This document shows, one piece after another, positions 33,548 to 42,631 of a stretch of DNA of 56,732 nt. The translations under genes and the position numbers were made by a program. Below the pieces are notes generated by a model that saw nothing but the letters and a program-made list of their open reading frames with translations, made no database searches and had not been told where the DNA came from. This stretch comes from Micavibrio sp. UBA6145 (GTDB lineage: Bacteria; Pseudomonadota; Alphaproteobacteria; Micavibrionales; UBA1664). The DNA lies in contig DIUZ01000024.1 in the NCBI GenBank assembly GCA_002423205.1, positions 1 to 56,732 on the forward strand, written 5' to 3'. How positions within the stretch are numbered: position 1 is the first letter of the stretch; every line of letters begins with the position of its first letter.

Positions 33548-36044
33548 CGATCAGGACTTCCCGTTTGCCGACGTGGTTGGCGGGGCTGATGACTCCCTGC
33601 TTTTCCATGCGTTCGATGATGGTGGCTGCGCGGTTATAACCGATCTGCAGGTGACGCTGAATGAAGCTGGTTGATGCCTTGCCTTCGCGTGCGACAAGCG
33701 CCACGGCCTGATCATAGAGTTCATCGCCTGAACCGCCGCCGCCCTGCGCGCCTGCGCCGAACATGTCGCCCATTTCGCCGTCTTCACCGCCTTCGGTGAT
33801 CTGGTCGAGGTATTCGGGTTCGCCCTGCGCCTTCAGGTGGTCGACGATCTGGTTGACCTCGTCATCGGCCACGAAGGGGCCGTGGACGCGCTGGATGCGG
33901 CCGCCTGCGGCCATGTACAGCATGTCGCCCTGACCCAGCAATTGTTCCGCGCCGCCTTCACCCAGAATGGTGCGGCTGTCGATTTTCGACGTGACCTGGA
34001 ACGAGATACGGGTCGGGAAGTTGGCCTTGATGACGCCGGTGATGACGTCGACCGACGGGCGCTGCGTGGCCATGATGATGTGGATACCGGCGGCGCGGGC
34101 CATCTGGGCCAGGCGCTGGATCGCGTTTTCAACTTCTTTGCCGGCAACCAGCATCAGGTCGGCGAATTCGTCGACGACGACCACGATGTAGGGCAGTTCG
34201 ACCAGTTCGATCGGCTGTTCTTCGTAAATCGGCTTGCCGGTATCCGGATCGAAGCCGGTCTGGATTTTGCGGGTCAGGACTTCGCCCTTGCCTTGCGCTT
34301 CCTTGATGCGCTGGTTGTAGCCGTCGATATTGCGCACGCCCAGTTTGGACATGGCGCGGTAGCGGTCTTCCATTTCGTGCACGGTCCATTTCAGCGCGAC
34401 GATGGCCTTGCCGGGTTCAGTCACGACCGGGGCCAGAAGATGCGGGATATCATCATAGACCGAGAGTTCAAGCATTTTCGGATCGATCATGATGAAGCGG
34501 CACTTCTCAGGGGAAAGCTTGTAGAGAAGCGAGGTGATCATGGTGTTTACGGCCACCGATTTGCCCGAACCCGTCGTACCGGCCACCAGTAAGTGGGGCA
34601 TGCGGGCCAGATCGGCAATGATTGGCGCGCCGCCGATGTCCTTGCCCAGAACGAGGGGTAATTTGCACTTGGTGTCGGCATACGCCTCCGACTGGAGGAG
34701 CGAACGCATGTAAACGGTTTTGCGTTTTTTATTCGGGATTTCGATGCCGATGACGTTGCGGCCCGGTACGACAGCGCCGCGAACGGAGAGCGCGGACATG
34801 GACCGCGCAATGTCGTCCGACAGGCCGATGACGCGGGATGATTTGGTGCCTGGTGCGGGTTCCAGTTCGTACAGGGTGACGACGGGGCCCGGGTGGATTT
34901 TGACGATTTCGCCGCTGACGTTGAAATCCTCCAGCACCTGCTGCAGCATTTCGGCGTTGCGGGTCAGGGTTTTTTCGTCCTGTTCGTCGCCGATGTTTTC
35001 TTCCGGTTCTTCCTGCATGATTTCGACATCCGGGAATTCCCATTCGCCGTCGCGCAGGGCCAGCTTGCTTTGCTTGGTCTTTTTCTTTTTGGTTTCTTTC
35101 GGTTTTACGATCTTGCGGTCATTGCTGGGGCGGATGGCGCGCAGCAGGCCGCCTTTGGATTCCTCTTCTTCTTCAGCATCGTCTTCGTCATCCGTATCTT
35201 CATCGGATGCTTCTTCTTCGCCGTCGTCTTCGTATTCTTCTTCGTCTTCCTCGTCCGCGCCGTCTTTGCTGATGACCGGCGCCTTGCGCAGGTTGGTGGC
35301 TGTGGTGGGTTTGCGGCGCGGTGCAACCTCATCCGCATCATTGTCGGATGACGTGAACCAGCTACGGACATGCGCCGCCATGCTGGCGACACCGATGGCC
35401 ACCCATGCGGTGAAGGACAGCGCAATGCGGCCGATTTCACCCCAGCTTGATGCGGGCATGCCGATGGATAATGCCGTCAGCGTGATGGCGGCAATCGCGG
35501 AGATGGTCGCGGTCACCGCGAAAGACCATTCACCCAGGAAAGACTGCATCGCGCCGGCAGCCCCGGACAGAATCCCGGCACCGACAATGCCGCCCATATA
35601 CTGAACGGGGTCCCATGATACGGGTGCTGACATGCGCGCAAATGCGATCGCGGCAAAGATGGTGGCGAATGCGGCCATGACAATGCGCACGGGGCGCGAG
35701 AATGTAACCTCGCTACGACGCAGGGTGCGCACGCCGCGTGCCATCATGATGATGGCCGGAATGATGCCGGCAAAACCGATGGTCTGGATAATGCCGTCGG
35801 CCAGATATGCGCCGGGCATGCCGCCAAGATTCAACGGCGTTGCGGTCGATGTGTTGTTCATCGATGGGTCAGCCGGGTTGTAGGATGTAAGGGCGACAAG
35901 TGCGAAAACACCGCCAGCCGACAGGGCGATGCCCCATGCATCCGTAAGGCGTTCATGGAAGAAACGGGAGACCGGTTCAGGCAGGACGCGATTGCGGGAC
36001 GCAGAACGACGGTAGCCGGACGAGGCATATGATGCGCGGGGCAT
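33537..36044 (-). CDS. ftsK: DNA translocase FtsK
   Basis: FtsK pumps DNA at the septum and activates XerCD at dif during chromosome segregation. The 835 residues contain N-terminal membrane helices at about 34-56, 84-104, 118-138, 150-170, 176-195 and 205-225, then an acidic stretch at 264-297, a basic Lys-rich linker, and the motor domain with Walker A GTTGSGKS at 489-496 and Walker B LPYIVVVVDEFADLML. A C-terminal gamma wHTH domain follows, with FIQRHLQIGYNRAATIIERM. The linker is short compared with enterobacterial FtsK. It heads the ftsK-gluQ-lolA-reductase-recR run. Confidence 0.97.
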   Translation of the reverse strand: MPRASYASSGYRRSASRNRVLPEPVSRFFHERLTDAWGIALSAGGVFALVALTSYNPADPSMNNTSTATPLNLGGMPGAYLADGIIQTIGFAGIIPAIIMMARGVRTLRRSEVTFSRPVRIVMAAFATIFAAIAFARMSAPVSWDPVQYMGGIVGAGILSGAAGAMQSFLGEWSFAVTATISAIAAITLTALSIGMPASSWGEIGRIALSFTAWVAIGVASMAAHVRSWFTSSDNDADEVAPRRKPTTATNLRKAPVISKDGADEEDEEEYEDDGEEEASDEDTDDEDDAEEEEESKGGLLRAIRPSNDRKIVKPKETKKKKTKQSKLALRDGEWEFPDVEIMQEEPEENIGDEQDEKTLTRNAEMLQQVLEDFNVSGEIVKIHPGPVVTLYELEPAPGTKSSRVIGLSDDIARSMSALSVRGAVVPGRNVIGIEIPNKKRKTVYMRSLLQSEAYADTKCKLPLVLGKDIGGAPIIADLARMPHLLVAGTTGSGKSVAVNTMITSLLYKLSPEKCRFIMIDPKMLELSVYDDIPHLLAPVVTEPGKAIVALKWTVHEMEDRYRAMSKLGVRNIDGYNQRIKEAQGKGEVLTRKIQTGFDPDTGKPIYEEQPIELVELPYIVVVVDEFADLMLVAGKEVENAIQRLAQMARAAGIHIIMATQRPSVDVITGVIKANFPTRISFQVTSKIDSRTILGEGGAEQLLGQGDMLYMAAGGRIQRVHGPFVADDEVNQIVDHLKAQGEPEYLDQITEGGEDGEMGDMFGAGAQGGGGSGDELYDQAVALVAREGKASTSFIQRHLQIGYNRAATIIERMEKQGVISPANHVGKREVLIGER

Positions 36045-36258
36045 TGAAATCCTTGGATATTTTTGGGATTTTAACGAGAACTCAAGACCCGAAAATGATA
36101 CGTGCTTCGTGGGAATCCGGCAAGCAAAAGCCGTTTTATGAAATTAACACTTTGTTAAGGTTCTGTGGACAAACTTGGAACTAACCGCAGTACGATTCTC
36201 AGTCCAGAGGATCGCCAATCAAAACAGGTTTTAAGGGTTTTAATTTTCGGAGAGCCTC

Positions 36259-36612
36259 ATGCAAGGGAGTTCTATGCCTGCCATGCTTATGCCCGCGATC
36301 AATTCCTACTTCGCCATCTACACGCTTGAAGATGCCAGAGGTCACACACCGCGCCAGCGCGGTCTGAACTGGGACCTGCACGCCACCGCCACCGACAAGG
36401 CCATGGCCATCAGCCACGCACGCATGCTGGCATTACAACCCGGCGTTTCGGAAGTGCATGTCAAAAAAGTTACCGAAGACATGAGCAGCGGCCTGGTGTC
36501 GGTGCGTAACGTCAAGCGCTGCAAGCGTAACGATACGGGTATGATGATGATTTACAGCGGTTTGGCGCTGCTGGCCGTCGCGGGCGGTCTTATCCTGAAA
36601 TTACTTTTTTAA
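36259..36612 (+). CDS. Hypothetical C-terminal membrane-anchored protein
   Basis: A 117-residue protein with one hydrophobic helix at the C-terminus (MMMIYSGLALLAVAGGLILK, about 95-114), so it is probably tail anchored with the N-terminal part in the cytoplasm. The soluble part contains SYFAIYTLEDARGHTPRQRG and SVRNVKRCKRN. Two starts are possible: 36259 (GGAGAG upstream) or the Met at 36274 (AGGGAG upstream). It overlaps the convergent pheA stop by 12 bases. Family unknown. Confidence 0.65.
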   Translation: MQGSSMPAMLMPAINSYFAIYTLEDARGHTPRQRGLNWDLHATATDKAMAISHARMLALQPGVSEVHVKKVTEDMSSGLVSVRNVKRCKRNDTGMMMIYSGLALLAVAGGLILKLLF

Positions 36613-37536
36613 GGCCATTTTCACGCGGAAAGCGCTTTGCGGGTATGTCCCCAGCACGCGGTATTTACCGTTGGTGTAATAGGCGATTTCTTCCAGCGCA
36701 TGCTTCATCCGGGCTTCATCCGGGTGGCCTTCGACTTCACAATAAAATTTCGCGGCGTTGAAGCCTTCCACGTAGGACTCAATCTTGGTCATGTTGATCT
36801 GGTTGGTCGCGAACGCGCCCAGGATCTTGTACAGAAACGCCGGGATGGAACGGCCTTCGAAGAACAGGCTGGTCATGGACGGGGTTTTGACATCCGGGAC
36901 CACATTCTCTTTCGAGAAGACAACAAACCGGGTGACGTTGTCGGTCGTATTCTGGATACCCTTTTTCAGGACTTTAAGACCGTAAAGTTTCCCCGCCAGT
37001 TCGGAGGCCAGTGCGCCTTGAGTCGCATCGCCGTTGCGGGCGACCATGGCCGCGGCACCGGCGGTGTCGTCGTGGCGGACTTCCTTGAGTTTCAGGCGCT
37101 TGGTTTCGTTGCGGCACTGGGGCAGGGCCATAACATGGCTGTGCACGTGGGTTAAGCGCTTGATATCGCTGCCTTTTGTGCCCAAAAGGCAGAATTCGAT
37201 GGGCTGAAAATGTTCTGCAATCATGTGCAGGGTCTGCATTTGCGGCATCAGATGGTGGACGTCGGCCACCCGGCCCGCGATGGCGTTCTCAATCGGGATC
37301 ATGGCCAGGTCGGCCTTGCCGCTGGCTACGGCGTCAAAAGCCTCGTCAAACGTGACGAAAGGCATGGTTTTTGCGCCGGGATACATGGTGCGGCTGGAAA
37401 TGTCGGAAAACGACCCTGCTTCCCCCTGAAAGGCTACGGAAGCCGCTTTTTTCAGTTTGGACTGGCGTTTGGGCGCATGATTTTTAAGGGGGGGCATTTT
37501 CAAATCCTGTTTACATGGTATTGTTTTGTCTGTCAT
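36601..37536 (-). CDS. pheA: Prephenate dehydratase
   Basis: PheA converts prephenate to phenylpyruvate for phenylalanine. The 311-residue product is monofunctional, with no chorismate mutase domain. VAFQGEAGSFSDISSR marks the catalytic start, ENAIAGRV the loop, and the TRF motif lies in DNVTRFVVFS. A C-terminal ACT domain begins about residue 225 with SIPAFLYKILGAFATNQINM; the usual ESRP Phe-binding motif reads ESYV, as in other alphaproteobacterial versions. It is divergent from the cytochrome c gene with about 50 bases between starts. Confidence 0.96.
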   Translation of the reverse strand: MTDKTIPCKQDLKMPPLKNHAPKRQSKLKKAASVAFQGEAGSFSDISSRTMYPGAKTMPFVTFDEAFDAVASGKADLAMIPIENAIAGRVADVHHLMPQMQTLHMIAEHFQPIEFCLLGTKGSDIKRLTHVHSHVMALPQCRNETKRLKLKEVRHDDTAGAAAMVARNGDATQGALASELAGKLYGLKVLKKGIQNTTDNVTRFVVFSKENVVPDVKTPSMTSLFFEGRSIPAFLYKILGAFATNQINMTKIESYVEGFNAAKFYCEVEGHPDEARMKHALEEIAYYTNGKYRVLGTYPQSAFRVKMALKK

Positions 37537-37586
37537 AAACGGGTCGTTTTACCGACCCCAATTCCAACGACAAGCTTAGGTATCCC

Positions 37587-38225
37587 ATGTCTGGTATGGA
37601 TTTCAACAAACTCTTCGCGGCCGTCCTGGTCGCGGTCATCGTCGCCATGCTCGCCGGTTTTGTCGCCCGCGAGACGGTTAACGCCGAGAAGCCGGAGAAA
37701 AACGCATACTCGATCACGGTGGTTGATACGTCCGGCGCCGGTGGCGCTGCCGTTGCGACGGGCCCTGAGCCGATCCTGGCATTGCTGGCTACGGCGGACA
37801 TCGCCAAGGGTGAAGCCGCCGGCAAGGCATGCGCTGCATGCCACTCTTTCGGCAAGGGTGAAGCGGCCCGCGTCGGTCCGAACCTTTACAACATCGTCAA
37901 CGCCAAGCACGCGCACATGGAAGGCTTTGCCTATTCCGATGCGATGAAGGCGCTGCACGACAAAAACTGGACCTACCAGGAGCTGAACGGCTTCCTGTGG
38001 GCACCGGCCAAACACATCCCGGGTACGAAGATGACCTTTGCCGGTATCAAGAAACCGGAACAGCGCGCCGACATGATTGCATGGCTGCGCACGCTGGCGG
38101 ATTCGCCGGCACCGCTGCCGGATGATGCGGCGATCTCGGCTGAGAAGCCGGCTGACGCACCGCATACGGATGCAGAGAATAAAGACGGCGAAGCAAAAGC
38201 CAAGGAAGAAGCCAAGAAGAAGTAA
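37587..38225 (+). CDS. Membrane-anchored cytochrome c (CycM-like)
   Basis: A 212-residue c-type cytochrome that carries electrons between the bc1 complex and oxidase. Residues about 8-27 form an uncleaved membrane anchor. The heme site is C82-x2-C85-H86 (CAACHSF) and the sixth ligand is Met in GTKMTFAG. The domain ends around residue 170 and is followed by an unusual Ala/Asp/Lys/Glu-rich tail ending KAKEEAKKK, probably disordered. It lies near ctaA, consistent with an aerobic respiratory chain. Of about 210 residues, only the first 170 match the family. Confidence 0.92.
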   Translation: MSGMDFNKLFAAVLVAVIVAMLAGFVARETVNAEKPEKNAYSITVVDTSGAGGAAVATGPEPILALLATADIAKGEAAGKACAACHSFGKGEAARVGPNLYNIVNAKHAHMEGFAYSDAMKALHDKNWTYQELNGFLWAPAKHIPGTKMTFAGIKKPEQRADMIAWLRTLADSPAPLPDDAAISAEKPADAPHTDAENKDGEAKAKEEAKKK

Positions 38226-38248
38226 TCTCTTCAGGACTGATCGAAATC

Positions 38249-38279
38249 AAAAACGCGCATCGAGAGATGCGCGTTTTGT
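38249..38279 (+). terminator. Terminator between cytochrome c and ctaA
   Basis: AAAACGCGCATC and GATGCGCGTTTT pair over 12 bases around a GAGA loop, followed by GTTTTA. It lies between two convergent genes and can act for both. Confidence 0.85.
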
Positions 38280-38280
38280 T

Positions 38281-39306
38281 TTATCTGGCTGTTGCGCCAG
38301 CGCCCAGAAGCGTGCGATGCAGTTCGTAGAGCAGCGCGGCCAGGGTGACCATCGCGCCCGCCTGATGCAGCGTCGCCAGTGGCAGGGCCACGTGCGAGAG
38401 CAGCGTAAGGATACCAAGGCAGAATTGTACGAACACCGCCGTGCCCAGAATGGGGGAACGTGTGCGCCATGCGAAGCTTAAGGTCAGCGCGAAAGCCGCG
38501 AAGGCGAGCCAGCGATGCATGAACTGCACCGATGCATGGTTTTCAATCAGGTTCTTCAGAAGCGGCTGCATATCCCACATTTCGCCGGGCATGAACGCGC
38601 CGCCCATCATCGGCCATGTGTTGTAGATGAGGCCGGCATCGAGACCGGCCACAAACGCACCCCACAGAATGGTGACCGATATAAACGCCAGCGCGAGACG
38701 GCCATGGCGGCGCAGGCACGGGGTTGAATGGATCGGACGCATGATGATGGCCCCGTCGCGACGCGCCAGGGTCAGCGCCATCCAGAACAGGATAGCGCCA
38801 AGGGTTAGCGCGAGGCTCAGATGCGTGGCCAGACGGTAATGCGAGACAGCCGGGTTATCGATCAGTCCGCTTTTGACCATCCACCAGCCGACAAAACCCT
38901 GTAGCCCGCCAAGGGCCAGCAGGCCAAGATATTTGACCTTGTATCCCTGCGCCAGGCGTCCCGTGAGCCAGAAGAACGCCAGCGGCAAGGCAAATGCCAG
39001 ACCGATCATGCGCCCCCACAGGCGGTGCAGCCATTCCCAGAAATAGATCTGCTTGAACTCGGGCAGGGTCATGCCCTTGTTGATTTTCTGGTATTGCGGG
39101 GTTTCGCGGTAGGTATTGAATTCCGCGTCCCACTGGGCGGCCGTCAGGGGCGGCAAAGCGCCGGTTACGGGCTTCCATTCGGCGATGGACAGGCCGGATT
39201 CCGTCAGGCGGGTCACCGCGCCGATAACGGCCATCATGAACACCAATGCCGCACAAAGCAGAAGCCAGCGGGCGTTTAAAAGGTCATTCGAAAGCTTGTT
39301 TTCCAT
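38281..39306 (-). CDS. ctaA: Heme A synthase
   Basis: CtaA (COX15) oxidises the methyl group of heme O to make heme A for cytochrome aa3. The 341-residue product has eight predicted membrane helices and paired histidine ligands in YFWEWLHRLWGR, SHYRLATHLSLAL, QFMHRWLAF and ATLHQAGAM, plus ESGLSIAEWKPVTG. I set the start at 39306 (MENKLSND) because a longer frame at 39495 lies inside the divergent reductase gene. CtaB and the oxidase subunits are not in the window. Confidence 0.96.
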   Translation of the reverse strand: MENKLSNDLLNARWLLLCAALVFMMAVIGAVTRLTESGLSIAEWKPVTGALPPLTAAQWDAEFNTYRETPQYQKINKGMTLPEFKQIYFWEWLHRLWGRMIGLAFALPLAFFWLTGRLAQGYKVKYLGLLALGGLQGFVGWWMVKSGLIDNPAVSHYRLATHLSLALTLGAILFWMALTLARRDGAIIMRPIHSTPCLRRHGRLALAFISVTILWGAFVAGLDAGLIYNTWPMMGGAFMPGEMWDMQPLLKNLIENHASVQFMHRWLAFAAFALTLSFAWRTRSPILGTAVFVQFCLGILTLLSHVALPLATLHQAGAMVTLAALLYELHRTLLGAGATAR

Positions 39307-39331
39307 GACTTTGAAGGTATTGTGCATCCTC

Positions 39332-40363
39332 ATGGAAAACAACAGCGTTTTGACAGACGTCATCATTGTAGGGGCTGGGCCGGTCGGGCTTTTTGCCGTC
39401 TTTGAACTGGGTCTTCTGGATCTCAAATGCCATCTGGTCGATATCCTGGATAAGCCGGGCGGCCAGTGCGCCGAGCTGTACCCTGAAAAACCCATTTATG
39501 ACATTCCGGCATTGCCGGTCGTGACCGGGCAGGGCCTGACCGACGGCCTGATGGAGCAGATCAAACCATTCGGTCCGACATTCCATCTGGGCCAGATGGT
39601 CGAAAGTCTTGAACCCGTTGGGGCCAACTGGAAACTCACAACTGATGCAGGCACGGTTTTGACTGCGCCGGTGGTTGTCATCGCGGCCGGCGGCGGGTCT
39701 TTCGTGCCCAAGAAGCCGCCGATACCGGGGCTGGAGCCGTTCGAGGGCAAGTCCGTATTTTATGCCGTGCGCAAAATGGAAGCCTTCCGCGACAAGACCA
39801 TCGTGATTGCGGGCGGCGGCGATTCCGCGCTCGACTGGACGCTGAACCTTGCGCCGCTTGCGAAGAAACTGACGCTGATTCACCGCCGTGACGATTGGCG
39901 CGCAGCGCCGGATAGTGTGCGCAAGATGAAGGAACTGGCGCAGGCCGGTAAAATCGATCTGGTCATCGGCAATATCACCGGCGTGCGCGGCACGGAAAAC
40001 CAGATTGAATCTGTCGTCACCGACAAGGGCGATATCGCAGCGGACCGTTTCCTCGCGTTTTACGGCCTGACCATGAAGTTGGGCCCGGTTGCGACATTCG
40101 GTCTGAATCTGCATGAAAACCTGATCACGGTGGATACCGAGAAATTCGAGACCAGCCACCGCGGCGTATTCGCGATTGGCGATATCTGTCATTACCCGGG
40201 CAAGCTGAAACTGATATTGTCGGGGTTCCATGAAGGCGCGCTGATGGCCCAGGAAGCCTTCCGTATCTGCCGTCCGGGGCAGAAACTGCGTTTCCAGTAC
40301 ACGACATCAAGTTCTGACCTGCAAAAGAAACTGGGCGTAGCGCCTGAAAAAAAGGCGTCTTAA
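39332..40363 (+). CDS. Ferredoxin--NADP+ reductase (thioredoxin reductase-like)
   Basis: A 343-residue flavoprotein of the TrxR-like ferredoxin-NADP reductase group. FAD-binding GAGPVGLFAVFELGLL is near residue 14, the NADPH motif is VIAGGGDSALDWTLN, and the late FAD motif is GVFAIGDICHYPGK. The CxxC redox site of thioredoxin reductases is missing, as expected for this FNR type. Its start is set at 39332 because the upstream extension lies in ctaA. Only 25 bases separate it from the divergent ctaA start. It probably passes electrons to the 2Fe-2S ferredoxin two genes downstream. Confidence 0.93.
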   Translation: MENNSVLTDVIIVGAGPVGLFAVFELGLLDLKCHLVDILDKPGGQCAELYPEKPIYDIPALPVVTGQGLTDGLMEQIKPFGPTFHLGQMVESLEPVGANWKLTTDAGTVLTAPVVVIAAGGGSFVPKKPPIPGLEPFEGKSVFYAVRKMEAFRDKTIVIAGGGDSALDWTLNLAPLAKKLTLIHRRDDWRAAPDSVRKMKELAQAGKIDLVIGNITGVRGTENQIESVVTDKGDIAADRFLAFYGLTMKLGPVATFGLNLHENLITVDTEKFETSHRGVFAIGDICHYPGKLKLILSGFHEGALMAQEAFRICRPGQKLRFQYTTSSSDLQKKLGVAPEKKAS

Positions 40364-41131
40364 ATGCGCAATCCTGAAACGTCATTCCCTTTATTTGAAT
40401 CATTCGCAAATGGTCTGCGCCTGTGCGCCGCCCATACGCGTTTCTTTATGATGCTGTCGTTTCTGCCGTTTGCAGTGACGCTGCTGACGATGGTGGGGCT
40501 TCGCCTGTGGGGGCAGGATGCCGGTATGTTCATTCTGCCGCTGGTGCAATTGCCGTCATCATTTGTGATTGGGTTGCAGACCGCGCTGATCCTGCGCTTT
40601 GTGCTGTTGCATGAATACCCGATCCTTGAAAGCCATGCTGAAAAAGTGCTGCGCAACCGTGCTGTGATCCAGGCTGCTGTGGTCCATGCCACGGTCACTT
40701 ATATTGTCTCCGGCATTTATGTGGGTTTGAGCGAATTTAAAAAATTCGCCGATGCCAGCCCGGAAGCAGCCGCACCCTGGACGCCGCTTTTGCTGGCAGG
40801 GTGCGTGTTGATGTTCTGGGGTACGCGCTGGTTCTGGCTGCATGTGCCGGTGGCGATGAACTGGCCGGTGCGTGATTTTTATGACCGTGTCGGGCGCTGG
40901 ACGGGGTCTGCGCGTATTTTCGTGCTGTTCGCGCTTTGCTCGCTGACACTGAATATCGTGGCCAGTTGCGCGCGGCTTGCGATTATATCGGTCGCGGGAC
41001 AAAACAAAACCGGTTACGGCGCGGCGTTTGATGACGGCGTCGTGGCATTTGCCAGCGTGATGCTGGGTGTGCTGTTTGCCGCGTCTACGGCGGCGGCGGT
41101 TAAATCGATGTTCCATACAGGGAAACGCTAA
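40364..41131 (+). CDS. Hypothetical multi-pass membrane protein
   Basis: A 255-residue protein with about six hydrophobic segments, including FFMMLSFLPFAVTLLTMVGL, LLLAGCVLMFWGTRWFWL and IFVLFALCSLTLNIVASCAR. It starts directly after the reductase stop, with the ferredoxin gene two bases beyond its own stop, so the three form one operon. No motif links it to electron transfer; it might anchor or regulate the system. I do not recognise the family. Confidence 0.78.
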   Translation: MRNPETSFPLFESFANGLRLCAAHTRFFMMLSFLPFAVTLLTMVGLRLWGQDAGMFILPLVQLPSSFVIGLQTALILRFVLLHEYPILESHAEKVLRNRAVIQAAVVHATVTYIVSGIYVGLSEFKKFADASPEAAAPWTPLLLAGCVLMFWGTRWFWLHVPVAMNWPVRDFYDRVGRWTGSARIFVLFALCSLTLNIVASCARLAIISVAGQNKTGYGAAFDDGVVAFASVMLGVLFAASTAAAVKSMFHTGKR

Positions 41132-41133
41132 GT

Positions 41134-41451
41134 ATGAAGATCGTCGTCACCGATCAGGACGGTAAAAAACACGAACTGGAAGGCCTCGACGGCTGGCAGG
41201 CGATGGAAATCATCCGTGATTTCGGACTGCCTATCAAAGCGGAATGCGGCGGCTCATGCTGCTGCGCCACGTGCATGGTGCATGTCGATGAAAAATGGCT
41301 CGACAAGCTCGTGCCGCCGTCGCCGGATGAGACCGACATGCTGGCCGATCAGCTGGACTCGAAAGACAACTCACGTTTGAGCTGTCAGATCATCATGAAT
41401 GAAGATCTGGACGGTCTTGAAGTAACTTTGGCTCAGTCGGCCAAGCCGTAA
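41134..41451 (+). CDS. 2Fe-2S ferredoxin, adrenodoxin type
   Basis: A 105-residue electron carrier. The cluster ligands follow C38-x5-C44-x2-C47 ... C84, with an extra CC just before C44. EIIRDFGLPIKAECGG and LVPPSPDETDML are typical of the adrenodoxin/FdxB type used in Fe-S and heme or P450 reactions. It follows the FNR and a membrane protein, which suggests NADPH passes to this ferredoxin via FNR. It ends near the convergent ialB-like gene with a terminator between. Confidence 0.95.
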   Translation: MKIVVTDQDGKKHELEGLDGWQAMEIIRDFGLPIKAECGGSCCCATCMVHVDEKWLDKLVPPSPDETDMLADQLDSKDNSRLSCQIIMNEDLDGLEVTLAQSAKP

Positions 41452-41473
41452 ATAAAAGACCGCTTTCGCGGCC
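41449..41473 (-). terminator. Terminator of the IalB-like gene
   Basis: On the reverse strand GGCCGC and GCGGTC pair (one G-U) around GAAA and are followed by TTTTATTTA. On the forward strand the hairpin has one mismatch, so it is chiefly for the reverse gene. Confidence 0.6.
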
Positions 41474-41483
41474 TCTGTTTTTC

Positions 41484-41990
41484 TTACTTCGGTTTGCAGG
41501 CTTTATCGATCGCGTCGTGTGCCGCGCCCGTGCCCTTCAGGCTGAAATGATCCGTGGTCAGGGTGCCCTTGGCGGATTTGCCCTTCACCACCATGCTTGA
41601 GCCTTTTTGAATGGCCTGCGTCAGTTTGTTGTCGGTATCCGCGTCCTTGGCCCATGCCATGTCTTTATGCGTGAACAGGGTGTAATTCACCTTATCAATC
41701 GTCACGGTCACATCGGAACCGGGCTGGTAGCTGTAACCGGCGATGTAGCTGAACACGTTGCGGGTGTTTTCAGCCGGGCGGTGCGTGATCAGCGCGAAGG
41801 GTTTGTCGCGCTTTTTGTAGGCACCTTCGGATTTGGTCGGCGAGCTTGCCATGTAGCAGACCTGTCCGCCGTTTTCCTTGAACGCATATGCCGACCAGTC
41901 ACCGGTGGTGGAGATCAGTTTGGGTTCTTCAGCGAAAGCGGGGGATGCAAGCAGGACCGAAAATGCAGCAGCCAGAATAAAGCGGGACAT
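41484..41990 (-). CDS. Invasion-associated locus B (IalB) family protein
   Basis: A 168-residue exported protein with a signal peptide (MSRFILAAAFSVLLASPAFA). The mature start, EEPKLISTTGDWSAYAF, then QVCYMASSPTK and the KPFALITHRP segment, matches IalB proteins, which in Bartonella help erythrocyte invasion but in free-living alphaproteobacteria have no clear role. Two cysteines (in VCYMAS and the final KACKPK) could form a disulphide. It sits alone between the ferredoxin operon and the SpoU gene. Confidence 0.87.
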   Translation of the reverse strand: MSRFILAAAFSVLLASPAFAEEPKLISTTGDWSAYAFKENGGQVCYMASSPTKSEGAYKKRDKPFALITHRPAENTRNVFSYIAGYSYQPGSDVTVTIDKVNYTLFTHKDMAWAKDADTDNKLTQAIQKGSSMVVKGKSAKGTLTTDHFSLKGTGAAHDAIDKACKPK

Positions 41991-42076
41991 CGTTAACCTT
42001 ATCGTTCTTTAGAATGGGGCAGGGTATGAAAAAACGCCTGCAGGTGCAAGTCTGAGGCTGTTAACCTTTAAGACGT

Positions 42077-42619
42077 TTATGCCTTATCCCTACGGGAAAA
42101 ACGGCGGTGTCCGCCCAGCGGTTTCATGGTCAGGTCTTCCGTAGGACCGCCGGGACGGGCCGCGCGCGGGGCGTGGCGGCCGGTCGATACCAGGCGGTCA
42201 TACAGGACAAGGGCCCCGGCAACGCCCACATTGATACAGAATTTCATGGGTATTTTGATGACATGGTCGCACAAAGCCAGCATTTCGGGCGAGAGATTGC
42301 CCATTTCCGGACCAAGGACATAGGCCGCGCGTGCCGGGTGGTGGAAAGACGGCAGATCAACCGCGTCGGGCAGGAATTCCACGCCGACAAGCTGGCACCC
42401 TTCCGGCAGCATCATCTTTTTTACGCTGTCATACACGTAGAAGGGCATGTGCAGGGCGCTGGCGGCGGTGTCCGAGACACGAATATCGTCCATGTCGACC
42501 TGCGGGTTGACGGTGAAAAAGAAGGCCCCGCCGAAGGCATGCGTCGAACGCACGAGATTGCCAAGGTTTGCACCCTTGGAAATACCTTCCACACCCATGC
42601 CGAAAAAGCCACGTGACAT
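42077..42619 (-). CDS. SpoU/TrmH-family RNA 2'-O-methyltransferase
   Basis: A 180-residue SPOUT methyltransferase that would methylate a ribose in tRNA or rRNA using SAM. The SAM-binding knot motifs are AAYVLGPEMGNLSPEM and IPMKFCINVGVAGALVLYDRL. The N-terminal Arg motif region is ISKGANLGNLVRSTHAFG. It lacks an extra substrate-binding domain, so target choice is unclear. The C-terminus has an Arg-rich tail. It lies 12 bases after the dnaB stop in the same direction, suggesting co-transcription. Confidence 0.92.
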   Translation of the reverse strand: MSRGFFGMGVEGISKGANLGNLVRSTHAFGGAFFFTVNPQVDMDDIRVSDTAASALHMPFYVYDSVKKMMLPEGCQLVGVEFLPDAVDLPSFHHPARAAYVLGPEMGNLSPEMLALCDHVIKIPMKFCINVGVAGALVLYDRLVSTGRHAPRAARPGGPTEDLTMKPLGGHRRFSRRDKA

Positions 42620-42631
42620 CCGGATGTTCTA

